NCBI GenBank assembly: GCA_036525295.1
Contig: DATDAQ010000119.1
Span: forward strand, 1-64,000
Length of the DNA stretch: 64,000 nucleotides
Source: VRUE01 sp036525295
GTDB taxonomy: Bacteria > Actinomycetota > Thermoleophilia > Solirubrobacterales > 70-9
Reading direction: 5' to 3'
The stretch's first letter is position 1, and each line of letters starts with the position of its first letter. Shown piece by piece: positions 1 to 7,636 of the stretch. The translations under genes were made by a program, and so were the position numbers. The notes beneath the pieces were generated by a model. The model was not told the DNA's origin. It searched no databases and worked only from the letters and a program-made list of their open reading frames with translations.

Positions 1-1
1 C

Positions 2-493
2 AAAGCCGCGCCGATCGTCGCGATCGGCTTTTTCGCTCTGATCGCGGCCACCGCTGCCTTCTCGGTGCTTCACGCCAAGGACGAGGAAGAGGCAAAGGCC
101 GCCGAGTTCTCTGAGGCGAACGAAGAGATCACCAAAGAGGAGGCCTCACCGGTCGAAGACGAAAGCAAAGAGACGCCGGCACCCAAGCCCAAGCCGGCCG
201 CCAAGGGCCCAGGCAGCACGCTCCAGCTCGCCGCCTCGCCGACCGACCTCGCCTTCGACACGACGAGCCTGACCAGCAAACCGGGCAAAGTGACGATCGA
301 CTTCGACAATCCGGCGGCGCTTGAACACAACGTCGCGATCGAGCAGGATGGAAAAGAGATCGCCGTCTCCGAAACGCTCACCGAAGGCAAGACGTCGGTC
401 AGTGCCGACCTCGCCCCCGACACCTACACCTTCCTCTGCACCGTGCCCGGGCACGCCGAAGCAGGCATGCAGGGAACTCTCGTAGTCAAGTAG
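2..493 (+). CDS. Membrane-anchored cupredoxin-domain protein (5' end outside window)
   Basis: The reading frame is open from the first bases of the window, so the true start lies upstream. The visible part begins with a hydrophobic stretch (a membrane anchor), followed by a charged Glu/Lys/Pro-rich linker and a C-terminal cupredoxin fold of about 95 residues. Type I copper ligands can be seen in order: His in EHNV, then Cys, His and Met in FLCTVPGHAEAGM. This suggests a surface-exposed blue-copper electron carrier, facing outside and anchored at its N terminus. It ends 26 bases before miaB. The partner redox protein is not visible. The fold is confident; the redox partner and role are unknown. 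Confidence 0.85.
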   Translation, partial: KAAPIVAIGFFALIAATAAFSVLHAKDEEEAKAAEFSEANEEITKEEASPVEDESKETPAPKPKPAAKGPGSTLQLAASPTDLAFDTTSLTSKPGKVTIDFDNPAALEHNVAIEQDGKEIAVSETLTEGKTSVSADLAPDTYTFLCTVPGHAEAGMQGTLVVK

Positions 494-519
494 CCCCACT
501 CGGGCGCTAACCTCGCCGT

Positions 520-1851
520 ATGACGAGTGGCAAGCGGTACCACGTCACCACGTTCGGCTGTCAGATGAACGTGCACGACTCCGAGCGGATGCGCGGGATG
601 CTCGAGTCGCTGGGCTACGAGGAGGCGCCGAACCGCGACGGTGCCGATCTGATTCTCTTCAACACCTGCTCGATTCGCGAGTCGGCCGACAATCGCTTCG
701 TCGCCCACCTGGGCGAGGCCAAGCGGCTCAAGTCCGAATACCCCGACCGGGTTGTCGGCGTCGGCGGCTGCTGGGCCCAATCGGTCAAGGACGAGGTCTT
801 CCAGCGCTTCCCCTTCGTCGACGTCGCCTTCGGCCCGGGGCAGATACACAAGCTCGCCGAGTTTCTCAACTCCGACTCGCTCAGCGCCCAGGGCTACTTC
901 GAGTTCGAGGACTTCTCGGCCAGCCTGCCGACCCGGCGGGTTCGGGAGTTCCAGGGTTGGCTGCAGGTCTCCCAGGGCTGCAACTGCAACTGCTCCTACT
1001 GCATCGTGCCCTCGACCCGCGGCCGCGAGGTCAGCCGCGACCCGGCCCAGCTGGTGGCAGAGGCAGAGGCTCTGGCCGCCGACGGAGTGCGCGAGGTGAC
1101 CCTGCTGGGGCAGAACGTCAACAGCTACGGTCGCGACCTGCCGAAGGAGACGCGGATCGGCTTCTCCGACCTGCTCGGCAGGATCGACGCGATCGACGGC
1201 ATCGACCGCATCCGCTACACCAGCCCGCACCCCAAGGACATGAAAGAGGACGTGATCCGCGCCCACGCCGATCTGCCGGCGCTCTGCGAGCACATCCACC
1301 TGCCTTTGCAAGCGGGCTCCAGCGCCGTGCTCAAACGCATGCGCCGGACCTACGACCGCCAGCGCTACATGGACCGGGTCTCGCTGATCCGCGAGCACGT
1401 TCCCGACTGCGCGATCACCACCGACATCATCGTCGGCTTTCCGGGCGAGACGGAGGCCGACTTCGAGCAGACGCTGGAGGTGGTCGACGAGGTCGGCTAT
1501 GACGGCGCTTTCACCTTCGTCTTCTCGCCTCGACGCGAAACCGAGGCAGCCGAGCTGGATGAGCAGGTGCCGCACCCGGTCAAGGTCGAGCGGATGGAGC
1601 GTCTGGTCGAGCTGGTGCAGGCAAGGGCAGCAGAACAGGCCCAGAGGTTCGTTGGCAGAGAGATGGAGGTCATGGTCGAAGGGACCAGCCGCACGGATGA
1701 GACGCGCCTACGTGGTCGCACCAGGCATAACAAGGCCGTGAACTTCGACGGCGAGGCCGAGCCCGGGGAATTCGTCAGGGTCGAGATCAGCGATGCGACT
1801 TCGCAGACGCTGAGCGGAGTAGCGGCAAACCCTCTCTCTCGGCTTCTTTGA
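520..1851 (+). CDS. miaB: tRNA-2-methylthio-N6-dimethylallyladenosine synthase MiaB
   Basis: Radical-SAM methylthiotransferase that adds the methylthio group to i6A at tRNA position 37. At 443 residues it has normal family length. The N-terminal domain carries the three auxiliary-cluster cysteines (FGCQMN at residue 14, NTCSIRE, GGCWAQ). The radical-SAM CxxxCxxC motif is seen in CNCNCSYC, and a TRAM-type C-terminal domain follows. The stop overlaps the TTG start of miaA by four bases, so the two are translationally coupled and act in the same pathway, MiaA supplying the substrate. Start ATG at 520. Confidence 0.97.
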   Translation: MTSGKRYHVTTFGCQMNVHDSERMRGMLESLGYEEAPNRDGADLILFNTCSIRESADNRFVAHLGEAKRLKSEYPDRVVGVGGCWAQSVKDEVFQRFPFVDVAFGPGQIHKLAEFLNSDSLSAQGYFEFEDFSASLPTRRVREFQGWLQVSQGCNCNCSYCIVPSTRGREVSRDPAQLVAEAEALAADGVREVTLLGQNVNSYGRDLPKETRIGFSDLLGRIDAIDGIDRIRYTSPHPKDMKEDVIRAHADLPALCEHIHLPLQAGSSAVLKRMRRTYDRQRYMDRVSLIREHVPDCAITTDIIVGFPGETEADFEQTLEVVDEVGYDGAFTFVFSPRRETEAAELDEQVPHPVKVERMERLVELVQARAAEQAQRFVGREMEVMVEGTSRTDETRLRGRTRHNKAVNFDGEAEPGEFVRVEISDATSQTLSGVAANPLSRLL

Positions 1852-2588
1852 CGGTAGTCGCGATATTCGGCCCGACGGGGGTCGGGAAGACCGGCGTCGC
1901 GGTCGCGTTGGCGGAGGAGCTGCGGAGGCGGGGTGAGGATCCTGTCGCCATCTCCTGCGACGCGCTGCAGGTGTACGAGGGCTTGGCGACGCTGACCGGG
2001 GTCGCCTCTCCAGGGGAGCAGTCAAAGCTCGAACACAAACTGGTGGGGTTCGTCCCGGTTACGGAGGCTTTCAACGTGGGGAACTACATGCCGCTCGCGC
2101 ATGCGGAGATCGATGCGGCACTGGCGGCCGGACGGCGGCCGATCGTGGTGGGGGGGACCGGGTTGTACCTACGGGCGGCGCTGGCGGAGCTGTCGCTGGT
2201 GAAGGCGGAGCCCGAAGCCGAGGACTCCGAGCTGTGGTCGCCCGAGACGAGGCACCCGGCGACGATCTTCGGGCTCGATATGGAGCGAGAGCGGCTGTAT
2301 GAGCGGATCGATGCCCGTACCGAGGCGATCGTCGCCGCAGGTGCGCGCGAAGAGGTCGAGAGGGCCGAGGCGCTCGGCCCGTCCAGGACCGCCCGCAAGG
2401 CCCTGGGCTTCGACGAAGTCCTCGCCGGGAACGTCGAGTTGATGAAGAAACGCTCCCGCAATTACGCCCGCCGCCAGCTCACCTGGATGCGCAAGATCCC
2501 AAACCTCCGCTGGATCGACCGCACCGACCTCTCCAATGCAGACATCGCCGCTCAAATCAGCGCTGAGGTCGACACCCGCTCACGGTGA
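1848..2588 (+). CDS. miaA: tRNA dimethylallyltransferase MiaA, short form
   Basis: Transfers a dimethylallyl group to A37 of tRNAs reading UNN codons. The P-loop GPTGVGKT, the SCDALQVY motif, GGTGLYLRA and the C-terminal RNYARRQLTWMRK motif are all present. At 246 residues it is clearly shorter than the usual ~300. The loss lies after GGTGLYLRAALAEL, where about 20 residues replace the roughly 75 that normally precede the ERLYERID-type segment, so most of the helical insertion domain that helps clamp the tRNA is missing. The frame stays open, so this is not a frameshift. Start TTG in the TTGA overlap with miaB. Function is probably retained, but this is not certain. Confidence 0.92.
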   Translation: MTVVAIFGPTGVGKTGVAVALAEELRRRGEDPVAISCDALQVYEGLATLTGVASPGEQSKLEHKLVGFVPVTEAFNVGNYMPLAHAEIDAALAAGRRPIVVGGTGLYLRAALAELSLVKAEPEAEDSELWSPETRHPATIFGLDMERERLYERIDARTEAIVAAGAREEVERAEALGPSRTARKALGFDEVLAGNVELMKKRSRNYARRQLTWMRKIPNLRWIDRTDLSNADIAAQISAEVDTRSR

Positions 2589-2703
2589 TGTCGCACTTTC
2601 CGCCGCTATGCGGCGTCAAGTGCGACGGCAATCCCGACTTCCCCGAATCGCAAAGTTGATATCGCACTTCCTGCCGCTATCCGGCGGAAAGTGCGACCGC
2701 TGG
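2587..2703. repeat. 117-bp double-palindrome element, copy 1
   Basis: Fills most of the miaA-dapF gap. It holds two hairpins 71 bases apart. The first has arms GTCGCACTT and AAGTGCGAC around an inner CGCCGC-TAT-GCGGCG stem. The second has arms TCGCACTT and AAGTGCGA with a similar TAT-centred core. The left end (GATGTCGCA) overlaps the miaA stop and the right end is TGCGACCGCTGG. A second copy of the same length and end sequences lies at 57409-57525. It resembles a REP/BIME-type element. Confidence 0.75.
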
Positions 2704-2724
2704 GGGTGGGAATAGGCTGCGGTT

Positions 2725-3570
2725 GTGCGATTCGAGAAGTGGCAGGCACTGGGGAACGACTATCTGATCGTCGAGGCGGACTCGCTGCCGTGGGAGTTGA
2801 CGGCGGGGCGGGTTCGGCGGCTCTGCGACCCGCATTTCGGGGTCGGGTCGGACGGGGTGCTGCTGCTCTCGCGCAGCGACGACCCCGAGCTCGTCGCCGA
2901 GCTGCGGATCTTCAACCCGGACGGATCTGAGGCGGAGCTGTCGGGGAACGGGGCCCGTGAGGCGATCCTCTACCTGCGCAGGCACGGCTGGACCGACCGG
3001 GACACCTTCTCGATCCGGACCGCCGCCGGCCCGATCACGCCGACGATCACCTCAGAGCGAATCTGCTCCGTCGACATGGGCCGTGCCTCGACTACGTCAA
3101 AGGACTTCCCGGATGGCGGCCCGGACGGCAGGGGCTCGCTGAACGCTGTCGGGCATGAGTGGGCCTTCCAGCACGTCTCGATCGGCAACCCGCAGTGCGC
3201 GATCGAGGTGGGTGGGGAGCTGGAGTCCCTCGACCTGGCCGAGATCGGGCCGCCGGTCGAAGGCCACGAGCTCTTCCCGAACCGCACCAACGTCTCCTTC
3301 TTCCGGGTGACGGGCAGCGGGGTGCGGGCACGGATCTTCGAGCGCGGGGTGGGGGAGACGCTTTCCTCGGGAACCGGGGCCAGCGGGGCGGCGGTGGCTG
3401 CCTTTCTCAACGGCACCCCCAGCCCGATCACCGTCGAGCTCGACGGTGGCGAGCTGGAGGTCGAGGTCTCGCCTGATCTCAGCGTCCGCCTCACCGGCTG
3501 GGCAGAGCCGATCTGCTCCGGGGAGCTCTCGCCGGAGCTCCTCGCGGCGCTCGGCCGCCTAGACGACTAG
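2725..3570 (+). CDS. dapF: Diaminopimelate epimerase-family protein with Ser in place of both catalytic Cys
   Basis: DapF interconverts LL- and meso-diaminopimelate for peptidoglycan and lysine. The 281-residue protein aligns over its full length: ALGNDYLIVE, GVGSDG, FNPDGSEAE, GNPQCAIEV, FPNRTNVSFF, FERGVGETL. The two catalytic cysteines are serine: residue 73 (AELSGNGAR, normally CGNG) and residue 215 (ETLSSGTGA, normally CGTGA). The GNPH histidine is Gln157. GTG start at 2725, just after the double palindrome; dapL follows 12 bases later, supporting a role in diaminopimelate metabolism. It may be a divergent epimerase, a protein with changed chemistry, or inactive. Confidence 0.85.
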   Translation: MRFEKWQALGNDYLIVEADSLPWELTAGRVRRLCDPHFGVGSDGVLLLSRSDDPELVAELRIFNPDGSEAELSGNGAREAILYLRRHGWTDRDTFSIRTAAGPITPTITSERICSVDMGRASTTSKDFPDGGPDGRGSLNAVGHEWAFQHVSIGNPQCAIEVGGELESLDLAEIGPPVEGHELFPNRTNVSFFRVTGSGVRARIFERGVGETLSSGTGASGAAVAAFLNGTPSPITVELDGGELEVEVSPDLSVRLTGWAEPICSGELSPELLAALGRLDD

Positions 3571-3582
3571 ATTTCCGCGCCC

Positions 3583-4752
3583 ATGGGGATCTCGGACCCG
3601 TCAAAGCGGTTGGAGGCGATGCCTCCCTACAAGTTCCAGGAGCTGGAGCGGACGATCGCCGACAAGCGCGCTGCCGGCATCGACGTGATCAGCCTCGGCA
3701 TCGGCGATCCCGACGAACCGACCTACCCGCACGTCGTCTCGGCGATGCAGGAAGCGGTTGCCGACTCCGGCAACCAGAAGTACCCGAGCAACCGAGGCCG
3801 CGAGGAGTTCCGCCAGGCCTTCGCCGAGTTCTACGACCGCCGCTTCGGCGTCGAGATCGACCCGGAAAACGAGGTGATCCCGGCGATCGGCGCCAAGGAG
3901 TGCATCTACAACCTCTGCTTCGCCTTCCTCGACCCCGGCGACGTCGCGCTCGCCTCGGACCCCGGCTACCCCGTCTACACCGGCGGCCCGATCCTCGCCG
4001 GGGCGAGCGCGGAGCTGCTGCCGCTCGTCCCCGAGCTGGGCTTCGCGCCCGACCTCAGCGCCATCCCGGCCGAGGTCGCCGCCAGGGCTCGCCTGATGTT
4101 CCTCAACTTCCCCAACAACCCGAGCGGCGCGATCGTTCCCGAGGGCTTCTTCGAGATGGCCGTCTCCTTCGCCCGCGAGCACGAGATCCTCGTCGTCCAC
4201 GACAACGCCTACTCGGAGACGACCTACGACGGCTACGTGGCGCCGAGCTTCCTCGCCACGCCCGGCGCCAAGGAGGTCGGCGTCGAGGTCTTCTCGCTCT
4301 CCAAGGGCTACAACATGACCGGCTGGCGCTGCGCCGCGATCCTCGGCAACGCCGAGGCGGTGCAGACCTACTGGCGACTGAAGACGAACGTCGACTCCGG
4401 TCTCTTCGAGGCCGTGCAGATGGCGGGCGTCGCGGCGCTCCAGGGCCCCAGCGGTCCGATGGAGCGGATGAACGAGACCTACACCCGTCGGCGCGACCTC
4501 GTGGTCGGGGCGCTGCGCGAGATCGGCGTCGAGGTGACGCCACCGAAGGGCACGATCTACGTCTGGGCCCCGGTCCCCGAGGGCCACACGTCTACTTCTT
4601 TCGCCGAGCTGGTCCTCGAAGAGGCCGCCGTCGTCGTCTCCCCGGGCTCGATGTACGGGCCGAGCGGCGAGGGCTTCTTCCGCATCTCGCTCACCACGCC
4701 CGACGACCGCATCTCAGAGGCCGTCGAGCGCATGCGCGAGCACCTTTCCTGA
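3583..4752 (+). CDS. dapL: LL-diaminopimelate aminotransferase, DapL-like
   Basis: Fold-type I PLP aminotransferase of 389 residues. It matches the LL-diaminopimelate aminotransferase group that converts tetrahydrodipicolinate directly to LL-diaminopimelate: SLGIGDPDEPTYPHV, KYPSNRGREEFRQA, FPNNPSG, HDNAYSETTYDGY, and the PLP-lysine segment SLSKGYNMTGWR. Cytoplasmic. Twelve bases after dapF, in the same direction, so the two probably form one transcript; DapL would make the substrate that an epimerase converts. A general aspartate/alanine aminotransferase is the alternative, but motif order and neighbour favour DapL. Confidence 0.85.
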   Translation: MGISDPSKRLEAMPPYKFQELERTIADKRAAGIDVISLGIGDPDEPTYPHVVSAMQEAVADSGNQKYPSNRGREEFRQAFAEFYDRRFGVEIDPENEVIPAIGAKECIYNLCFAFLDPGDVALASDPGYPVYTGGPILAGASAELLPLVPELGFAPDLSAIPAEVAARARLMFLNFPNNPSGAIVPEGFFEMAVSFAREHEILVVHDNAYSETTYDGYVAPSFLATPGAKEVGVEVFSLSKGYNMTGWRCAAILGNAEAVQTYWRLKTNVDSGLFEAVQMAGVAALQGPSGPMERMNETYTRRRDLVVGALREIGVEVTPPKGTIYVWAPVPEGHTSTSFAELVLEEAAVVVSPGSMYGPSGEGFFRISLTTPDDRISEAVERMREHLS

Positions 4753-4758
4753 GGCCGG

Positions 4759-5607
4759 CTACTCGACCTCGACTTCGTCGACCATACCCTTGAGGGCGTG
4801 CGGCGGGCCGCCCTGGCGGTCGGTGATGAAGCAGTAAAGGGCATAGCGCCCCGGCTCGAGGTCGAGCGTGACCAGCTGACCTTCGCCACCTTCGATCACC
4901 GCTGTCGCCTGACTGCCTTTTTCCTCGAGTGGCGGCTTGCCTTTGTTCGTCTTGAAGAAGCGCTCCACGTCCTCGGCTGTGCTGTCGCCGACCAGGGGCG
5001 AGGCGAGCAGATGGTGCGGCTGGGCCCCGGTGTTGTCGAAGACGACCTCGGTCTTGCCCGAGGGCAGCGCTTCTGCCTCGAAGCCGTACTCAAAGGCCTC
5101 CACCGTGGTGTCCGCCTCCACCGTATCGTCGGACTCCTCGCCGCTGACTTCGAGGGTGGGCACCGATGCCGCGTCGGGCGGTCCCTGACTCCCTTCCGTA
5201 TCGAACGCGTAGTAGGTGCCGGGCTCGAGCACCTGGGTGACGGTCTGGCTCTTGCCGGCTGCCGTTGTGCCAACTCCGCCGCCGGCGAAGAACCACCCCG
5301 GGAAGGCCTCGCCTTTCATCGCGGCTTCCAGCCCTTCGACGACTTCCTCGGCCGAGTGGTCCCCGTCGACGCGGATCAGCTGCAGGTCGCTTTCGGCTTT
5401 TCCGTCGTTTTGGAGCGTGATCTCCGCCAGGCCGGCCTCGGCGCTCTGCGGCCCACCGACCTTGGACCCTTTGCCTTCCTGCGTGACCGTGAAGGTCAGT
5501 GTTTGCGCCTCCTCGTCGCTTCCGCAGGCGACCAGACCGAGGGGGATCGCTGCAACGAAGACGAAAAGAGCTACGAGACCGGAACGCCGAGAGAGAATCG
5601 GTTTCAC
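4759..5607 (-). CDS. Secreted lipoprotein with two tandem cupredoxin-like domains
   Basis: 282 residues from the GTG at 5607, which has GGAGG at good spacing (an upstream alternative adds 12 residues). A signal peptide ends in a lipobox, LGLVACGS, so the mature protein is lipid-anchored. Two related halves follow. Each has a strand ending in ND or NTG, a segment with (S/E)DLQLIRV or PHHLLASPL, then a conserved D-S-(A)-E-x-V-E helix and an EPG-x-Y-(Y/A) strand near its end, as in cupredoxin-like folds. No complete copper site is evident. It converges on dapL. No closely named family recognised; the role is unknown. Confidence 0.75.
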   Translation of the reverse strand: MKPILSRRSGLVALFVFVAAIPLGLVACGSDEEAQTLTFTVTQEGKGSKVGGPQSAEAGLAEITLQNDGKAESDLQLIRVDGDHSAEEVVEGLEAAMKGEAFPGWFFAGGGVGTTAAGKSQTVTQVLEPGTYYAFDTEGSQGPPDAASVPTLEVSGEESDDTVEADTTVEAFEYGFEAEALPSGKTEVVFDNTGAQPHHLLASPLVGDSTAEDVERFFKTNKGKPPLEEKGSQATAVIEGGEGQLVTLDLEPGRYALYCFITDRQGGPPHALKGMVDEVEVE

Positions 5608-5664
5608 GCTTGCCTCCTGCGATTGCTGACGATGGACGAGCACGTACCCGCCGCCGCGGGAGCC

Positions 5665-6492
5665 CTAACCCTCGCGCTTGCGCCAGTAGCGGTCAAGTCC
5701 CCGCCACTGGTACTCGGGCGGGACGCACTGGATCAGCACCTCGGCCGTGATCGGGTCGGCGTTTTCGGCGACGTGAAGCCGGTGGCGATGCTCGTATTCC
5801 TGTTCAGGGAGCTGCCGGGCCAGCTCGGCCTCCTCGCGCAGGCGCAGGCGGACCGTCTCCAGGTGCTCGATCGGATCGTCGACCTGGCCGAAGTGCGTGA
5901 GGGCGAGGCGCTCGGGCCGCCAGGACTCGACGATCGCGATCGACTCGATCCAGGCCTCGACGTCGATGTCCGGCGGCGGTGTGGGGGGGACGATCAGGTC
6001 CGACGGGGGGATCCGCACCGCGGCGACGTCGCCGACGAAGGCGGTGCCGGTCGCTTCGTGCAGGTAGCAGACGTGGTGCGAGGCGTGGCCGGGCGTGTAG
6101 GCGACGCACATGCCGAGCACGTCCTCGCCGCCCGTGAGTGGGTGCACGTTCGCCTCAGGCACCGGAACGATCTCGCCCCAGAGCCGCTCCATCTCCTCCC
6201 CATAGAGCCGCTCGGCGCTGGCCAGCAGCTTCGAGGGGTCGACCAGGTGGGGAGCGCCGCGCTCGTGCACGTAGACCTCGAGCTCGGGCCAACGGCGCAC
6301 CAGCGCTCCCGTCGCGGCGGCGTGGTCGAGGTGGATGTGGGTGAGGAGCAGCGCCCGCGGTTGCTCGCCGCCCAGTGCCTCAAGCAGCGTCTCCATCGAG
6401 GACTCGGGCCCTGGGTCGACCAGGCACCCATCGACCTCCCAGCAGCCGATCACCCGAGGGCGGCCGAGGTGCTCTACGTCGATGACCCGCAC
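5665..6492 (-). CDS. Metallo-beta-lactamase-fold hydrolase
   Basis: 275 residues from GTG 6492. The zinc-binding HxHxDH motif is seen in LTHIHLDHAAATG, followed by a TPGHASHH histidine, the FVGD aspartate and a C-terminal LTHFGQVDD histidine, so the dinuclear site looks complete. It belongs to the glyoxalase II-like branch of the superfamily, with an extra C-terminal helical region. It starts 15 bases after the stop of the upstream epimerase gene, so they are probably co-transcribed. Substrate not deducible. Confidence 0.82.
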   Translation of the reverse strand: MRVIDVEHLGRPRVIGCWEVDGCLVDPGPESSMETLLEALGGEQPRALLLTHIHLDHAAATGALVRRWPELEVYVHERGAPHLVDPSKLLASAERLYGEEMERLWGEIVPVPEANVHPLTGGEDVLGMCVAYTPGHASHHVCYLHEATGTAFVGDVAAVRIPPSDLIVPPTPPPDIDVEAWIESIAIVESWRPERLALTHFGQVDDPIEHLETVRLRLREEAELARQLPEQEYEHRHRLHVAENADPITAEVLIQCVPPEYQWRGLDRYWRKREG

Positions 6493-6506
6493 GGCCGCCG
6501 CGGTGC

Positions 6507-7502
6507 TCAGGTCGTCGGGGAGGGGAAGCGCTCGTCGGCTTCCAGGGTCTGGCGCATGCCCTCCTCCATCCCGCGCGGCGCGTAGCCGAGCTCGCGACTG
6601 GCCTTCTCGTGACTGGCCCAGAAGGTGACCCCGTCGGCGGATGAGATCAGCTCGTGCAGGTTCGGCGGCTGACCCATCAGCTTCCCGACCAGCGGCCCGA
6701 ACGGCGCCATCGCCTTCATCAGCCCGGTGGGCAGCGCCCGCTTCGGCGCCTTGCGCCCGGAAAGACCGGCCACGGTCTCGATCGCGTCGCGCATCGTCGT
6801 CACGGGACCGCTGAGGACGTAGGCCTCCCCGGCCTTGCCCTTGTCGAGGGCGAGCAGGATACCTCCGGCGATGTCCTCGACGTGGGTCATGCAGATGCCC
6901 AGCTCGGGGAAGGGAAGCAGCGGCAGCCTGCCGGCGAAGAACTGCTCGAGCAGATCGGCCACCTGCGAGGTGTCGCCGGGGCCGTAGACGCCGCCGGGCT
7001 GGACGATCACGCCGGGCAGGCTCTCCTCGGAGATCAGCCGTTCGGCGATCCGCTGCGATTCGAGCTTCGTCTCCTCGTAGTAGGAGGTGAATTCCTTGCC
7101 GGGGTGCCTGTACGTCTCGTCGACGACCTTGCGGTGTGTGTTGCCGAAGGTGCCCACGGTCGAGACGTGGACGACTTTGGGAACCCTGGTCTCCAAAACC
7201 GCCCTCATCACCCGCTCGGTGCCCTTGACGTTGGCCTCGTACATAGCCGGGTGCCGCTTGACCGGGATCCCGACCTCGTACATAGCCGCGACGTGGACGA
7301 CCGCGTCGCAACCCTCCATGCCCTGACGGAGGGCCGCCTCGTCGCCGAGGTCGCCGGCCACGAGCGCGCAGCCAAGACCGGACAGCTTCGCGCCCTTCTC
7401 GGGGGTTCGCACCAGGCAGGACACCTCATCGCCGCGGGCGCGCAGTTGCCTCACGACCTCGCCGCCGATGAAGCCCGTCCCTCCTGTGACGAAGACCTTC
7501 AC
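6507..7502 (-). CDS. NAD-dependent epimerase/dehydratase (extended SDR)
   Basis: 331 residues with the Rossmann motif VTGGTGFIGGEVV at the N terminus and the extended-SDR catalytic region with YYEETKLESQ (Tyr-x-x-x-Lys). The pattern HVAAMYEVG, HVSTVGTFG, VQPGGVYGPGD resembles the hopanoid-associated sugar epimerase and dihydroflavonol-reductase-like families. Cytoplasmic oxidoreductase acting on a nucleotide sugar or a similar carbonyl substrate. GTG start at 7502, divergent from hflX. Confidence 0.8.
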   Translation of the reverse strand: MKVFVTGGTGFIGGEVVRQLRARGDEVSCLVRTPEKGAKLSGLGCALVAGDLGDEAALRQGMEGCDAVVHVAAMYEVGIPVKRHPAMYEANVKGTERVMRAVLETRVPKVVHVSTVGTFGNTHRKVVDETYRHPGKEFTSYYEETKLESQRIAERLISEESLPGVIVQPGGVYGPGDTSQVADLLEQFFAGRLPLLPFPELGICMTHVEDIAGGILLALDKGKAGEAYVLSGPVTTMRDAIETVAGLSGRKAPKRALPTGLMKAMAPFGPLVGKLMGQPPNLHELISSADGVTFWASHEKASRELGYAPRGMEEGMRQTLEADERFPSPTT

Positions 7503-7636
7503 GGCCGCTAACCCTATCCGTACTAGCCGCCCCCGGACGCGGGAGGGCGGGCACGAGGCCTCCGGGTGTGATCAGCGCGCCCGCCCGGGAGCAGAGGAGG
7601 CGGCGCCCGCCCGGCCCCCGCCTACAATCGGACGGA

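Noticed and set aside
1848..2588. A frameshift explaining the short MiaA
   Set aside because: Conserved motifs on both sides are in one continuous frame; the missing residues are a clean in-frame absence.
4798..6585. Long plus-strand open frame of nearly 600 codons
   Set aside because: It is antisense to the lipoprotein and hydrolase genes, has skewed Arg/Asp/Gly/Val composition and no domains; long antisense frames are expected at this GC content.
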